DNA from: Breoghania sp037026715
GTDB taxonomy: Bacteria > Pseudomonadota > Alphaproteobacteria > Rhizobiales > Stappiaceae
Direction: 5' to 3'
Assembly (NCBI RefSeq): GCF_037026715.1
Contig: NZ_JBANCG010000007.1
Span: forward strand, 1 to 64,000
Length of the DNA: 64,000 nt
The notes below the pieces were generated by a model. That model saw only the letters and a program-made list of their open reading frames with translations. It ran no database searches and was not told the DNA's origin. This document shows, one piece after another, positions 10,090 through 18,713 of this stretch. Numbering within the stretch: the first letter of the stretch is position 1; every line of letters begins with the position of its first letter. Made by a program: the position numbers and the translations under genes.

Positions 10090-10120
10090 CTCCCGGGACC
10101 GGCCCTGCCGGCCCCGGGAG
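10090..10120 (+). terminator. Hairpin after second amtB
   Basis: A long stem of 14 pairs with one A-C mismatch begins 12 bases past the stop codon (outer arms CTCCCGGG and CCCGGGAG). It lacks a T-run, so it may act as a terminator only with help or as a 3'-end protector. Confidence 0.5.
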
Positions 10121-10206
10121 CGTCCGTTGAACCAGTTGCGATCCGCAACACGCCGTCCTATCGTCCGCCGACAGCCCGTACGGGCGCGACAAACGACGGC
10201 AAACCC

Positions 10207-10851
10207 ATGAGCTTTATTCCAGATCCGGCAGTCCTCGCGGCCTTCACGCTCGCCGGGATCATCCTGACGCTGACCCCCGGGCCGGACATGGCGCTTTTCC
10301 TCAGCCGCGCGCTGCGCCAGGGCCGTGCCGCCGGTTTTGCGGCGATGGCCGGCGCGAATACCGGACTTGTCATCCACACATTGCTCGCCGCCTTCGGGCT
10401 GTCGGCTCTTCTCGCCGCCTCCGCCACGGCCTTTCTGGTGGTCAAGATGATCGGGGCCGCCTATCTGCTCTGGCTTGCCGTCCAGACCATTCGACACGGC
10501 TCCGCGCTGACGCTCGACCGCAAGTCGGGCGGCAGGAATGCGAGCCTCGCCTCGTCTTGGGCGACCGGGATCGGGATCAACCTCCTGAATCCGAAGATCG
10601 TGCTGTTCTTCGTGACTTTCCTGCCGCAGTTCGTCGATGCGCATGATCCGAACGTGCGCGGCCAGCTTGTCTTTCTGGGGCTTTATTTCGTCGTCCTGTC
10701 CCTGCCGTTCACGGTGGCGATGATCGCCACAGCGGAAAAGTTCTCCGCCGCGCTGAAACGGTCGCCTCGTCTCATGCGGATCATGGACTGGACGTTTGCC
10801 GGGATCATTGGCGGCTTTGCGCTGCGCATCGCGACGGCCGCAAGCCGGTAG
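10207..10851 (+). CDS. LysE/RhtB family amino-acid exporter
   Basis: A 214-residue inner-membrane protein with about six hydrophobic segments and the RhtB/LysE features near the N-terminus: LTLTPGPDMALFLSRALRQG, followed by GFAAMAGANTG. The central WATGIGINLLNPKIVLFF motif is also typical. Members export amino acids such as homoserine, threonine or lysine, but the substrate here is unknown. The gene ends 12 bases from the convergent end of the hybrid kinase gene. It is probably monocistronic. Confidence 0.9.
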   Translation: MSFIPDPAVLAAFTLAGIILTLTPGPDMALFLSRALRQGRAAGFAAMAGANTGLVIHTLLAAFGLSALLAASATAFLVVKMIGAAYLLWLAVQTIRHGSALTLDRKSGGRNASLASSWATGIGINLLNPKIVLFFVTFLPQFVDAHDPNVRGQLVFLGLYFVVLSLPFTVAMIATAEKFSAALKRSPRLMRIMDWTFAGIIGGFALRIATAASR

Positions 10852-10863
10852 CGCTCGCAACGC

Positions 10864-12075
10864 TCAAGCGGTGCCGTCGGCGTCGGCCACGGCGGTCGTC
10901 AACGCCTTGAGAAGGTCGGCGGGCGCAAAGGGCTTTGCGAGGATGCTCGCAAAGCGCGCCCGGCGGCAGCGGGCCGTATCAGCCGGCTTCATGCCGGCGG
11001 TCAGCGCCACGATCGGGATGTCGGCAATATCATCCATTTCGCGCAAGCGGTGCGCGGTCTCGATGCCGTCCATCCCCGGCATCTGAAGATCCATGATGAT
11101 CACGTCGAACGGTTGCGCAGCCGCCGCCGCGATGGCGGCAGGCCCGCTGTCGACCGCCTTGAACGGCATGCCGAAGGACTCCAGGAACGTGGTGATCAGC
11201 AGCCGATTGACCGAATTGTCGTCGACAACCAGCACATTCAGTCCCCGCCCCTGTCCGCTCGGCTCCGATGGAGCTTCGCCGGCCCCTCCACCTTCATCCG
11301 TGCCCTGCGCCGGCGGGCACGGGACCTGAAGGGTGAATCTGGTGCCATGTCCAGGTTCGCTTTCGACGTCCAGGCTGCCGCCGAGTTGCCGCGCCAGCGT
11401 TCGTGAGATCCAGAGGCCGAGACCCGAGCCGCTGCGCAATCTCTGGCCCGAGGCACCCTGGCGATAGGGCAGGAACAATTGCGGTAATTCGTCCGCCGCT
11501 ATGCCCGGCCCGTCGTCGCTGACCGTCACCACCAACTGACGGCGTTCACCCGCTCCCGCGAGCGCGGCCGCGATCCGGACCGAACCATCGCCGGCAAGGG
11601 TTTCCCTGAACTTCCCCGTGAACTTGATCGCGTTGTCGAGAAGATTGGTCAGGATGCGGCGCAGCGCCTGCGGATCTCCCGTCGCCGGCGCATCCAGCCC
11701 CGCGCCGAGCTCCATTTCAAGGCGCACCTCGCGCTCGTCCGCCAGCGGCTTGAACAGCGCGGCGAGGCTGTGAAACGTCTCCGTCGGTTTCCAGGTCTGC
11801 GAACCTGCGGACCCTGTCGGTACCTCGCCCGCCTGATCCAGCAATTCGGTGGCAAGGTCGTTGAGGGCGGCCGCCGCCTGCTGCAAGGTTTCGACATATC
11901 GACGCTGGCGCTCGTCGAGGTCGGTCATCGCGAGCAGATCGGCGCTTGCGGAAACAGCGCCCAACGGGGTGCGAATGTCATGCACGATGACGGCGAGCGC
12001 CAATGCGGTGTTCGTCTCGTCTTCGGCCGGATGCACACCGTCGGTATTTTCTGTATCGGCCTCTTTCACAGACAT
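10864..12075 (-). CDS. Soluble hybrid sensor histidine kinase with C-terminal receiver
   Basis: A 403-residue cytoplasmic hybrid kinase. The HisKA helix carries the phosphoacceptor in VIVHDIRTPLGAV near residue 33. The ATPase domain follows, with NLLDNAIKFTG, DDGPGIAADELP and GSGLGLWISRTL. The C-terminal receiver (about 275-395) has VVDDNSVN and the acceptor aspartate in IIMDLQMPGMDG. There is no membrane segment, PAS or other sensor domain ahead of the kinase, only about 25 acidic residues. The start at MSVKEADTEN is chosen over one 17 codons upstream because GAAGG precedes it closely. No partner regulator is adjacent. Confidence 0.9.
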   Translation of the reverse strand: MSVKEADTENTDGVHPAEDETNTALALAVIVHDIRTPLGAVSASADLLAMTDLDERQRRYVETLQQAAAALNDLATELLDQAGEVPTGSAGSQTWKPTETFHSLAALFKPLADEREVRLEMELGAGLDAPATGDPQALRRILTNLLDNAIKFTGKFRETLAGDGSVRIAAALAGAGERRQLVVTVSDDGPGIAADELPQLFLPYRQGASGQRLRSGSGLGLWISRTLARQLGGSLDVESEPGHGTRFTLQVPCPPAQGTDEGGGAGEAPSEPSGQGRGLNVLVVDDNSVNRLLITTFLESFGMPFKAVDSGPAAIAAAAAQPFDVIIMDLQMPGMDGIETAHRLREMDDIADIPIVALTAGMKPADTARCRRARFASILAKPFAPADLLKALTTAVADADGTA

Positions 12076-12293
12076 ACGGCCTTCACTGCTTAACCATTGT
12101 CGCGAATCGTAGCAGCGCCGGAGCAAGGTTTCGAGGCCATGGATGGGGAAAGGTACGATTTGACGCCCGCGACATTCTCACCTAAGCCCGAATGTGGAGG
12201 GGATGAACGGCTTTTGCCTATCCTGCTGGCGCCTGTCTTGCCGGCCCCCGACGGCGGTCCACCTGCAACTTCCCCGTTGAACCCGGCCACGAG

Positions 12294-13253
12294 ATGCTTT
12301 CCACCGACATTCTCGCCATCGTCCTGCCGATCTTCCTGCTGATCGCCCTCGGATACGCCTCCGCGTTTACCGGGCTCCTGCGCGAGGCTGTCGGCGACGG
12401 CCTCGGCCAGTTCGTCAATACCATCGCCATTCCCGTCCTGATCTTCCGCACCCTGGCGACCGCCTCCTTCGACGGGGCATCCCCCTGGGCGCTGTGGGGA
12501 ACCTATTTCTCGGCACTCGCCATCGTCTGGGCGGCAGCATCCCTGCTGAGCCGGTATCTCTTCCATCGCGAGGAGCGCTACTGCGTCATCGCGGGCATTT
12601 CAGGCGCGTTCTCCAACACAATGCTCGTCGGCCTGCCGATCGTTTCCGCCTCCTTCTCCGAAGCAGGCCTTGTGCCTCTTTTCGTGATCGTCTCCGTGCA
12701 CCTGCCGTTCATGACGGTCGTCAGCACCCTGCTCATGGAACGGGCGGCGGTGGCCGACGGCATGCAATCGGCACGCCCGATTTCGGTGACATTGCGACAG
12801 GTCGCGCGCAACCTGATCACCAATCCGATCATCATCGGCATCATGGCCGGCGTGGCGTGGCGCATGACCGGGATGCAGATCCCAGCCCTGCCGGCAAATG
12901 TCATCGCGCAGATCGCCAACGCGACCATCCCAGTCGCCCTGTTTTCCCTCGGCATGAGCCTTCGCCGCTACGGCATCCGCGGCGACCTCGCTCCGGCGGT
13001 CGTCACAAGCGCACTGAAGACCATTGCCCTGCCGGCGATCGTCTGGGTGTCGGCGACCTACGTGTTCCATCTGCCGCCGCTGTGGATCCAGGTCGCCACC
13101 CTGTGCGCCGCCTGCCCGACCGGCATCAACGCTTACCTCTTCGCGATCGGTTTCGGCACCGGTCACGCCCTGTCGGCAAACACCATTTCGCTGACTTCGG
13201 TTTTCTCGGTGATCAGCATCGGGGTATGGATGCATATCGTCGGCGTCGCCTGA
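12294..13253 (+). CDS. AEC family transporter
   Basis: A 319-residue membrane protein of the auxin efflux carrier family with about ten hydrophobic helices in two halves. Typical features are the N-terminal IFLLIALGYASAFTGLL, ISGAFSNTMLVGLPIVSASF, and the late ALFSLGMSLRRYG segment. Family members move malonate, malate, amino acids or auxin-like acids; the substrate here is not known. A LysR gene begins 20 bases after the stop on the same strand, which suggests that the regulator controls, or is co-expressed with, this transporter. Confidence 0.9.
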   Translation: MLSTDILAIVLPIFLLIALGYASAFTGLLREAVGDGLGQFVNTIAIPVLIFRTLATASFDGASPWALWGTYFSALAIVWAAASLLSRYLFHREERYCVIAGISGAFSNTMLVGLPIVSASFSEAGLVPLFVIVSVHLPFMTVVSTLLMERAAVADGMQSARPISVTLRQVARNLITNPIIIGIMAGVAWRMTGMQIPALPANVIAQIANATIPVALFSLGMSLRRYGIRGDLAPAVVTSALKTIALPAIVWVSATYVFHLPPLWIQVATLCAACPTGINAYLFAIGFGTGHALSANTISLTSVFSVISIGVWMHIVGVA

Positions 13254-13273
13254 CAAATCGCGAGGAAGGCTCA

Positions 13274-14182
13274 ATGGACCAACTGACCCGCATGCGCTGT
13301 TTCATCCAGGTGGTCGATGCCGGAGGCTTTTCGGCCGCCGCCCGCGAAATGGGCCGCTCCAAGGCGCTGGTCTCGAAATATGTCGGCGAACTGGAGGACG
13401 AACTGGGCGTGCGTCTCCTCAACCGCACCACCCGGCAGATCTCTACGACGGAGGCCGGACAGGCCTATTACCGCGAGGCATCCGACATCCTGCAGCGCAT
13501 CGACGATCTTCAGGAGGCGATGCAGGATGCTCACCAGCATGCCCGCGGCCTCTTGCGTGTTTCCGCCTCCCGCGCCTTCGGCGATCACGACCTGTCGCGC
13601 GCCGTCATGGCCTTCCTGGCCGAAAACCCGGACATTTCCGTCGATCTTAAGCTCGAGGACCGTTTCGTCGATCTGGTGGAGGAAGGTTTCGACGTCGCCA
13701 TCCGCCTTACCGAACTGTCCGATTCAAGCCTGATCGCCCGAAAACTCGCGCCATTCCGACAGGTGACGGTAGCAGCCCCGGAGCTGATCTCGATCAACGG
13801 CAGACCGGAAGAACCGGGCGACCTCGCGGACATGTCCTTTGTGGTCGACACCAATTACCGCTTCCGTTCCAACCTCGTCTTCCGCGACACCGAAGGCGGG
13901 CGGCTCTCGGTGGCCGTCAAGGGACGCGTCGAGGTCAACAGCGCGGAAGCGGCCCGGCAGGCCGCCCTTGCCGGCCTCGGGTTCGCCCGGATCCCTCTCT
14001 TCATGGTGCGCGACGACATCGCCGCCGGGCGGCTGGTGCGGGTGCTGGAGGACTACGAGTCCGAAGATGCCGCGATCTGGGTCGTCTATCCGCATCGCAA
14101 GCACCTTTCCGGCAAGGTGCGCGCTTTCGTCGATTTTCTGGTCGCGTGGTTCGAGAAGGAACAGCTGCGCGGCGCCTTCTGA
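13274..14182 (+). CDS. LysR family transcriptional regulator
   Basis: A 302-residue regulator with the N-terminal winged helix-turn-helix (residues 1-60: MDQLTRMRCFIQVVDAGGFS, then the recognition helix around SKALVSKYVGELE) and a periplasmic-binding-like effector domain from about residue 90. It belongs to the large CrgA/DmlR-like subgroup. The start follows GAGGAAGG at a good distance; the reading frame is open far upstream, but that part overlaps the transporter gene out of frame and is spurious. It runs in the same direction as the AEC gene, whereas many LysR genes are divergent from their target. Confidence 0.92.
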   Translation: MDQLTRMRCFIQVVDAGGFSAAAREMGRSKALVSKYVGELEDELGVRLLNRTTRQISTTEAGQAYYREASDILQRIDDLQEAMQDAHQHARGLLRVSASRAFGDHDLSRAVMAFLAENPDISVDLKLEDRFVDLVEEGFDVAIRLTELSDSSLIARKLAPFRQVTVAAPELISINGRPEEPGDLADMSFVVDTNYRFRSNLVFRDTEGGRLSVAVKGRVEVNSAEAARQAALAGLGFARIPLFMVRDDIAAGRLVRVLEDYESEDAAIWVVYPHRKHLSGKVRAFVDFLVAWFEKEQLRGAF

Positions 14183-14193
14183 CGTCGCAGAGC

Positions 14194-14562
14194 TTATTTG
14201 CCGACATCCTCCACATAGACGAGCGCCCGCCCCTCGCAAATGCGCTGGCCTTCGGCCGTCTCGCACACGGTCTCCAGATCGACCAGGTGCTTTTCCGGCC
14301 GGAGCCGGGTTACCGTCACCGTGGCGGTCAGCGGCGCACCGAAAGGCGCAGGCACCAGAAACCTCATGTCCTGCTTGAGATAGTTCGTGCCGAACCCTGG
14401 CACCTTCACACCGAGCAGGTAGGAAAACAGCCCCCCGATCAACGGCTCCGGCACCGTCTGGGGCCGCTCTGCAAGGCCCGAAAGCTCCGCATAGCCCAGG
14501 GCATCGGTTTCATCGAACGTGCGCGTCGTGCTTGCGCTGCGGCCAATTTCCAAAAGGCTCAT
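14194..14562 (-). CDS. MaoC-fold (hot-dog) acyl-CoA protein, last gene of the acyl-CoA operon
   Basis: A 122-residue protein beginning MSLLEIGRSAS. The hot-dog fold is suggested by the EPLIGGLFSYLLGVKVPGFG helix region and by the C-terminal strands in LVDLETVCETAEGQRICEG. It lacks the D-x4-H hydratase dyad seen in the preceding gene, so it may be the non-catalytic half of a split MaoC hydratase, like the two halves of heterodimeric MaoC enzymes, or a thioesterase. Its start overlaps the preceding stop by four bases (ATGA), so the two should be made together. Confidence 0.75.
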   Translation of the reverse strand: MSLLEIGRSASTTRTFDETDALGYAELSGLAERPQTVPEPLIGGLFSYLLGVKVPGFGTNYLKQDMRFLVPAPFGAPLTATVTVTRLRPEKHLVDLETVCETAEGQRICEGRALVYVEDVGK

Positions 14563-14960
14563 CGCACGGCCTCCAATCTGCAGGCCCCCTGCAACACGAT
14601 CGCCCCGTCGCACGCCCGCTCGACCACCACGTCCATTACGCCGCCATTGCCCTGTGCAACCGTGATCCGCAGCACCTCGCCCGCATAGGCCGGGTTCGGA
14701 AACATCAGCGTCTGCATCCGATGCCGCCGGCCGGGAAAGGCATTCGAGATCAGCGCATGAACGCGCGAATAGAGCAGCATTCCGTGCGAAACCGTGCGCC
14801 CGAACCGGGTGCGGCCGGAGAATTCGGGATCGACGTGAATGGGATTGTCGTCGCCCGATAAGACGGCAAAACGATCGAAATCCTCCTGACGCGGCATCCA
14901 CTCCGCGCGCAGAGTGCCGGCGGCACTGTCATTCATGTTGGCATCCATGCTGGCATTCAT
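14559..14960 (-). CDS. MaoC family enoyl-CoA hydratase
   Basis: A 133-residue hot-dog-fold protein with the (R)-specific hydratase motif: the catalytic Asp and His occur in SGDDNPIHVDPEF, followed by GRTVSHGMLLYSR. It would hydrate a 2-enoyl-CoA. The start overlaps the acyl-CoA synthetase stop by four bases, and its own stop overlaps the next MaoC start by four, so three genes are translationally coupled. The first nine codons contain three ATG codons within a short DNA repeat, so the exact start is uncertain. Confidence 0.85.
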   Translation of the reverse strand: MNASMDANMNDSAAGTLRAEWMPRQEDFDRFAVLSGDDNPIHVDPEFSGRTRFGRTVSHGMLLYSRVHALISNAFPGRRHRMQTLMFPNPAYAGEVLRITVAQGNGGVMDVVVERACDGAIVLQGACRLEAVR

Positions 14961-16522
14961 GTTGGTTGGCCCTCGGTGTTCTGATCGACGTCGATGCCGG
15001 CAGCCTTCTTGAGGAAGGCATCACGCAACACGTGCTTCTGGACCTTGCCGGCCGCGGTGCGCGGCATTTCCTCCACGACGGCGAAGCTCTTCGGAACCTT
15101 GTAGCCGGCGAGCCTTTCGCGGCACCACGGCTGAAGATCGCCGGGATCGAGGTCGACCCCCGGCCGCAAGACCAGAAACGCAGCGCCCACCTCGCCCCAG
15201 CGCGCATCGGGCACGCCCACCACGACTGCCTCCTGAACGGCATCGTGGCAGACAAGCACCCGCTCCACCTCGGCCGGATAGACGTTTTCGCCGCCGGAGA
15301 TGTACATGTCCTTCAGACGATCGACGATGTACCAATAGCCATCCTCGTCGCGCTGCCCGACGTCTCCGGTCTTGAGCCATCCGTCGTCGGTGAAGGCCGC
15401 CTGTGTCGCCACCTCGTTTCCGAAATAGCCCGGCGTCACGTTCGCGCCGCGGATCTGCAACTCCCCTTCTCCCGGACCTTCGACAATCCGGTTCTCCGCA
15501 TCCACCAGCCGAACCTCCGACAGGATCTGCGCCTTGCCGACGGAGCCGATCTTTCGCGCCGCGCTCTCGCGATCCATCAGAAAGACCGTCGGCCCCGTCT
15601 CCGTCATGCCCATCCCGTTGCACACGGTGACCCCGCGCTGCAGATAGGTCCGCAGCAGCGCCGCCGAAATCGGAGCGCCGCCGCAGCCGAGCGAGCGCAC
15701 CTTTGAGAAATCGGTCGTCGCAAAGCGGGCGTTCAACGCTAATGCCTGATAGATGGCCGGCACGGCGAAGAAGGCGGTGACGCGGCCGCTGTCGATGAGA
15801 TCGAGTACCGCCGCCTCGTCGAACTTGCGTAAGATCGTCGATGTACCGCCGAACAGAAACAGCGGGAGCGTGAAGAGATTGATGCCGGCGGTGTGAAACA
15901 GCGGCAGGTAATTCACGGCACGATCGGTGGAGACGAGGTCGCTCGCCTGCACATAGTTGACCGCATTGGCCCAGGCCATCCCTGCGGTCTGGATCACGGC
16001 CTTGGGCAGGCCGGTCGTGCCGGAGGTGAAGAGCAGGTACCAAGGCCGGTCCGCCGGAATGCGTCCATCGCCCACGGGCGCGGTGGAATGGGACGCGACC
16101 AGCGCCTCGAGCCCCTCGCCCTGCGGGGCCGGTTCGAAGGTCAGCAGATCCAGAGTGCACTGCGCAGCCAGCGCCTGTGCGGTCTCTGCGGTCTGCCGAT
16201 CATGAATGAGCAGCTTGGCACCAGCCTCCACGACGACCGGCGCGAGCTCCGTGGGAGGCTGGCGCCAGTTGAGCGGCACCAGGATGAGCCCGGCCTTCTG
16301 CGCGGCGAAAAGCAACACGAAAAAATCCGGCCGGTTGTGACAAAGAACGGCGATGCGCGCGCCCTCCCCGCCGGCCCGGATTGCCAGTGCGCGCGCCAAC
16401 GCATTGGCGCGTTCGTTCACCTGGCGAAAGGTCAGAGCATCGCCGCCTTCGTGGTCGATGAAGGCCATGCGCTCAGGTGTGAGGTCGGCGCGTCGCGCCG
16501 CCATGTCGGTCAGCCATTCCAC
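14957..16522 (-). CDS. Acyl-CoA synthetase (AMP-binding, FadD/RpfB-like class)
   Basis: A 521-residue ANL-superfamily ligase that should activate a carboxylic acid to its CoA ester through an acyl-adenylate. The phosphate-binding loop is YLLFTSGTTGLPKAV, the core motif is NGMGMTETGPTVF, the hinge is GWLKTGDVGQRDEDGYW, and the C-terminal catalytic lysine is in RTAAGKVQKHVLR. The substrate cannot be read from sequence. Its place in a TetR-led operon next to an rpfF-like gene makes it a candidate for re-activation of fatty-acid signal, as RpfB does in Xanthomonas, but ordinary fatty or aromatic acid catabolism is equally possible. Confidence 0.9.
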   Translation of the reverse strand: MEWLTDMAARRADLTPERMAFIDHEGGDALTFRQVNERANALARALAIRAGGEGARIAVLCHNRPDFFVLLFAAQKAGLILVPLNWRQPPTELAPVVVEAGAKLLIHDRQTAETAQALAAQCTLDLLTFEPAPQGEGLEALVASHSTAPVGDGRIPADRPWYLLFTSGTTGLPKAVIQTAGMAWANAVNYVQASDLVSTDRAVNYLPLFHTAGINLFTLPLFLFGGTSTILRKFDEAAVLDLIDSGRVTAFFAVPAIYQALALNARFATTDFSKVRSLGCGGAPISAALLRTYLQRGVTVCNGMGMTETGPTVFLMDRESAARKIGSVGKAQILSEVRLVDAENRIVEGPGEGELQIRGANVTPGYFGNEVATQAAFTDDGWLKTGDVGQRDEDGYWYIVDRLKDMYISGGENVYPAEVERVLVCHDAVQEAVVVGVPDARWGEVGAAFLVLRPGVDLDPGDLQPWCRERLAGYKVPKSFAVVEEMPRTAAGKVQKHVLRDAFLKKAAGIDVDQNTEGQPT

Positions 16523-16597
16523 GTTTTTCCTCCCGGCGCATTCGTGCGCCTCATTCCTCCCGAGCCGTTGTCTCGCCGGTTTTTGTGCCGGTCTCCT

Positions 16598-17437
16598 TCA
16601 GTCTCGGACCCGGTGCGCGCCGGCATTGAACCGGCGCATGCGTTCGAGAACGTCCGGCAATACGATGCGCTCCACGAACAGTTGCCGCTCCGCCTCCAGC
16701 GCCCTTGCGATCTCCTCCCGTCGCTCGGCGCTGCGGATCAGCGCGCGCGTCGCCGTCAACGTTCCGGCGGACTTGCGGCACAGGGTCTCGACGGTCTTTG
16801 CGACCGTCCGCGCGAACTCATCGGGAGCCGCGACGCTTGAGACGAGGCCCAACGCATGGGCGCGCCAGGCATCGATCCGTCGGTTGAGGAGCTGGATTTC
16901 CAGGGCGCGGGCTTCGCCGATACGGCGCGGCAGGATCGCGGTCCAGCCGCCATCGGGAGCAAAGCCAACCTCGGCATAATAGGGCTGCACGAAAGCCGCC
17001 TCGCTCATCACGACGATATCGCTTGCCAGCAGGAGCCCCAGCGAACCGCCAGTGACCGGGCCCTGTACGGCCGCGACGACGGGCGCCGGGAAGGCCATGA
17101 GATCGAGGATCGCGCTGTTGAGCGCGCCGACAAGATCGGAAGCGTAAGCCTTGAGCGCTGCGGGATCGCCCGCATGGGCGAGGAAGCCGGCGATGTCCCC
17201 GCCTGACGAAAATGCCCCGCCCGCGGCGTCGATGACGAGCAACCGAGGCGCCTTCTCGCCAGCCCGACGAAGACCTTGGCGAAAGGCCTTCACCAGTTCC
17301 GGAACCAGGGAATTCGCGCGTTCGGGCCTGTTCAGCGTCAACCAGGCGCAGCCGTCGGATTGGCGGAAAAGCACGAGGTCCGCGGTTGCGGTTGCCGTTG
17401 CCGGCGCGTGCGTCTTTTCTTTCGGCTTTCCTGCCAT
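16598..17437 (-). CDS. Enoyl-CoA hydratase/isomerase family protein
   Basis: A 279-residue crotonase-fold protein. The first oxyanion-hole segment is AAGGAFSSGGDIAGF and the second is AAVQGPVTGGSLGLLLASDI. At the second catalytic glutamate position it has YYAEVGFAPDGGW, so one acidic residue is kept. About 20 Ala/Thr-rich residues precede the fold. The substrate is unknown. It lies 6 bases after tetR and 75 bases before the acyl-CoA synthetase, all on one strand. Confidence 0.88.
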   Translation of the reverse strand: MAGKPKEKTHAPATATATADLVLFRQSDGCAWLTLNRPERANSLVPELVKAFRQGLRRAGEKAPRLLVIDAAGGAFSSGGDIAGFLAHAGDPAALKAYASDLVGALNSAILDLMAFPAPVVAAVQGPVTGGSLGLLLASDIVVMSEAAFVQPYYAEVGFAPDGGWTAILPRRIGEARALEIQLLNRRIDAWRAHALGLVSSVAAPDEFARTVAKTVETLCRKSAGTLTATRALIRSAERREEIARALEAERQLFVERIVLPDVLERMRRFNAGAHRVRD

Positions 17438-17443
17438 GGCCGG

Positions 17444-18064
17444 CTACCGTCTCAGACCGTGTACGAACAGATCGTGGACGCAGTCGACCACCTCGTCGAT
17501 CGGCGTTGTCTTGCCGAAAACGACAGCACGCTCGCCGAGGGACCGCGCGATTCCCATGAGCGCCCAGGCCCGGATATCGGCATCGCCCGGCCTGATCTCG
17601 CCAGTCGCGGCGGCGCTTTCCAACCCCTCCCGGTACCCGTCGGCGAAGGTGGAGAAATAGGCGCGGTAGGCATCCGGATCGACGAAAAGGGCCTCCTGCA
17701 CGATCCGGTAGAGTTCCGGGTGTCCGGCGACGAAGGTGAGGAAGGCGCGCAAGCCTTCGCGTTCGGCCAGGAGCCGGTCGGAGATTCCCGCAGTCGCCTC
17801 GGCGATCGTGCGTCTCAAGACCCGCCCCATGTCGCCCACAAGCTCGGAAAACACCTCGTCCTTGCCCTTGAAGTAGATATAGAACGTGCCTTGCGCGACG
17901 CCCGCTTCCCGGGTGATCGCCCCGATCGACGCCTCGGCATACCCCTGCCGGCCGATAACCTTCTCCGCGGCCCCCAGAAGCGCCTGCCGCGTCGCCTCGC
18001 CCCGCGCCGTCTTTGGCTCCTTCGGTTCGGCCGCACCTGCCTTGTCCATCGCGTTCCCGTCCAT
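17444..18064 (-). CDS. TetR family regulator heading the acyl-CoA operon
   Basis: A 206-residue TetR repressor. The DNA-binding helix-turn-helix spans about residues 22-68 (ALLGAAEKVIGRQGYAEASI, then the recognition helix in GVAQGTFYIYFKGKDEVF). The remainder is a ligand-binding helical domain, probably for an acyl-CoA. A second Met five codons in has the better ribosome-binding context and may be the true start. A TGAATCAGTATTCA palindrome of the type bound by fatty-acid-responsive TetR proteins lies just upstream, so autoregulation of the whole operon is likely. Confidence 0.9.
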   Translation of the reverse strand: MDGNAMDKAGAAEPKEPKTARGEATRQALLGAAEKVIGRQGYAEASIGAITREAGVAQGTFYIYFKGKDEVFSELVGDMGRVLRRTIAEATAGISDRLLAEREGLRAFLTFVAGHPELYRIVQEALFVDPDAYRAYFSTFADGYREGLESAAATGEIRPGDADIRAWALMGIARSLGERAVVFGKTTPIDEVVDCVHDLFVHGLRR

Positions 18065-18072
18065 ATGAAAGG

Positions 18073-18086
18073 TGAATCAGTATTCA
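18073..18086. promoter_or_regulatory. Predicted TetR operator
   Basis: TGAATCAGTATTCA is a palindrome with 5-base arms and a 4-base centre, located 9 bases upstream of the annotated tetR start. Wider arms ATATGAA and TTCATAT enclose it. The site lies in the region shared with the divergent rpfF-like gene, so the same repressor might affect both. Confidence 0.55.
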
Positions 18087-18386
18087 TATTAAGGGCACCC
18101 AACGCAAGCGCTTCCCGGTTGTTCTGCCCCTGGTCGTTCCCGGTTGCAGCCCGCGTCCAGAAGTTGGGACCCGATCATTTTTCTGAGGGCAGTGTGCAGA
18201 AAGTTTGTTCATTTCTCATCCCCCGTTCCAGCCGAAACGCAAGTGACGCCATCGACTTGACCGGACCTATTTGCCGGAAATCGGAACGCGCGCGCTTTCG
18301 GCAACAAGCTCGCCCGCACCGGCGGCAGATGCGGCACCGATTCAAAATCCTCATTTGAAACAAATGGATATAAGAAACTTCTGAAC

Positions 18387-18404
18387 TCTCATCACATGAT
18401 GAGA
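18387..18404. promoter_or_regulatory. 18-bp palindrome in tetR-rpfF intergenic region
   Basis: TCTCATCA and TGATGAGA flank a CA centre, about 310 bases upstream of rpfF. The 650-base gap between tetR and rpfF is richer in A+T than the coding regions around it and holds no gene. This palindrome is the best candidate for a regulator site in the gap apart from the TetR-like operator. Confidence 0.4.
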
Positions 18405-18620
18405 ACCAGTGTTCTTCGGTTTAACAGCCCCGCCCACACACGTTTACGTAGAAATTTTTGAGCGGCCTTAACTAAAACTGGTCTGCACAGGTTTTCGCCA
18501 GAACCAACAATCCGGCAGTCATTTGACCTACTTGCTTTTGTTAATCTTTCATGCACCATAAAATACAGGGCTTTTAGATATCTGGTGCGATCCCTCCGGA
18601 GCCGCACGGAGACACAAAAG

Positions 18621-18638
18621 CTGACAGACGGCTGTCAG
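18621..18638 (+). promoter_or_regulatory. Hairpin in predicted rpfF leader
   Basis: CTGACAG and CTGTCAG pair around ACGG about 75 bases before the rpfF start. A second dyad, CTCCGGAG, lies a short way upstream. Both fall in the likely 5' untranslated region and could affect mRNA stability or translation. Confidence 0.35.
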
Positions 18639-18713
18639 GCCCGGCCCGGCGCGCGATATGGGCGTGGTGGCCAGAGCGGTTCTGGCGTCGAATTTGATAG
18701 GTACGAGGTTCCT

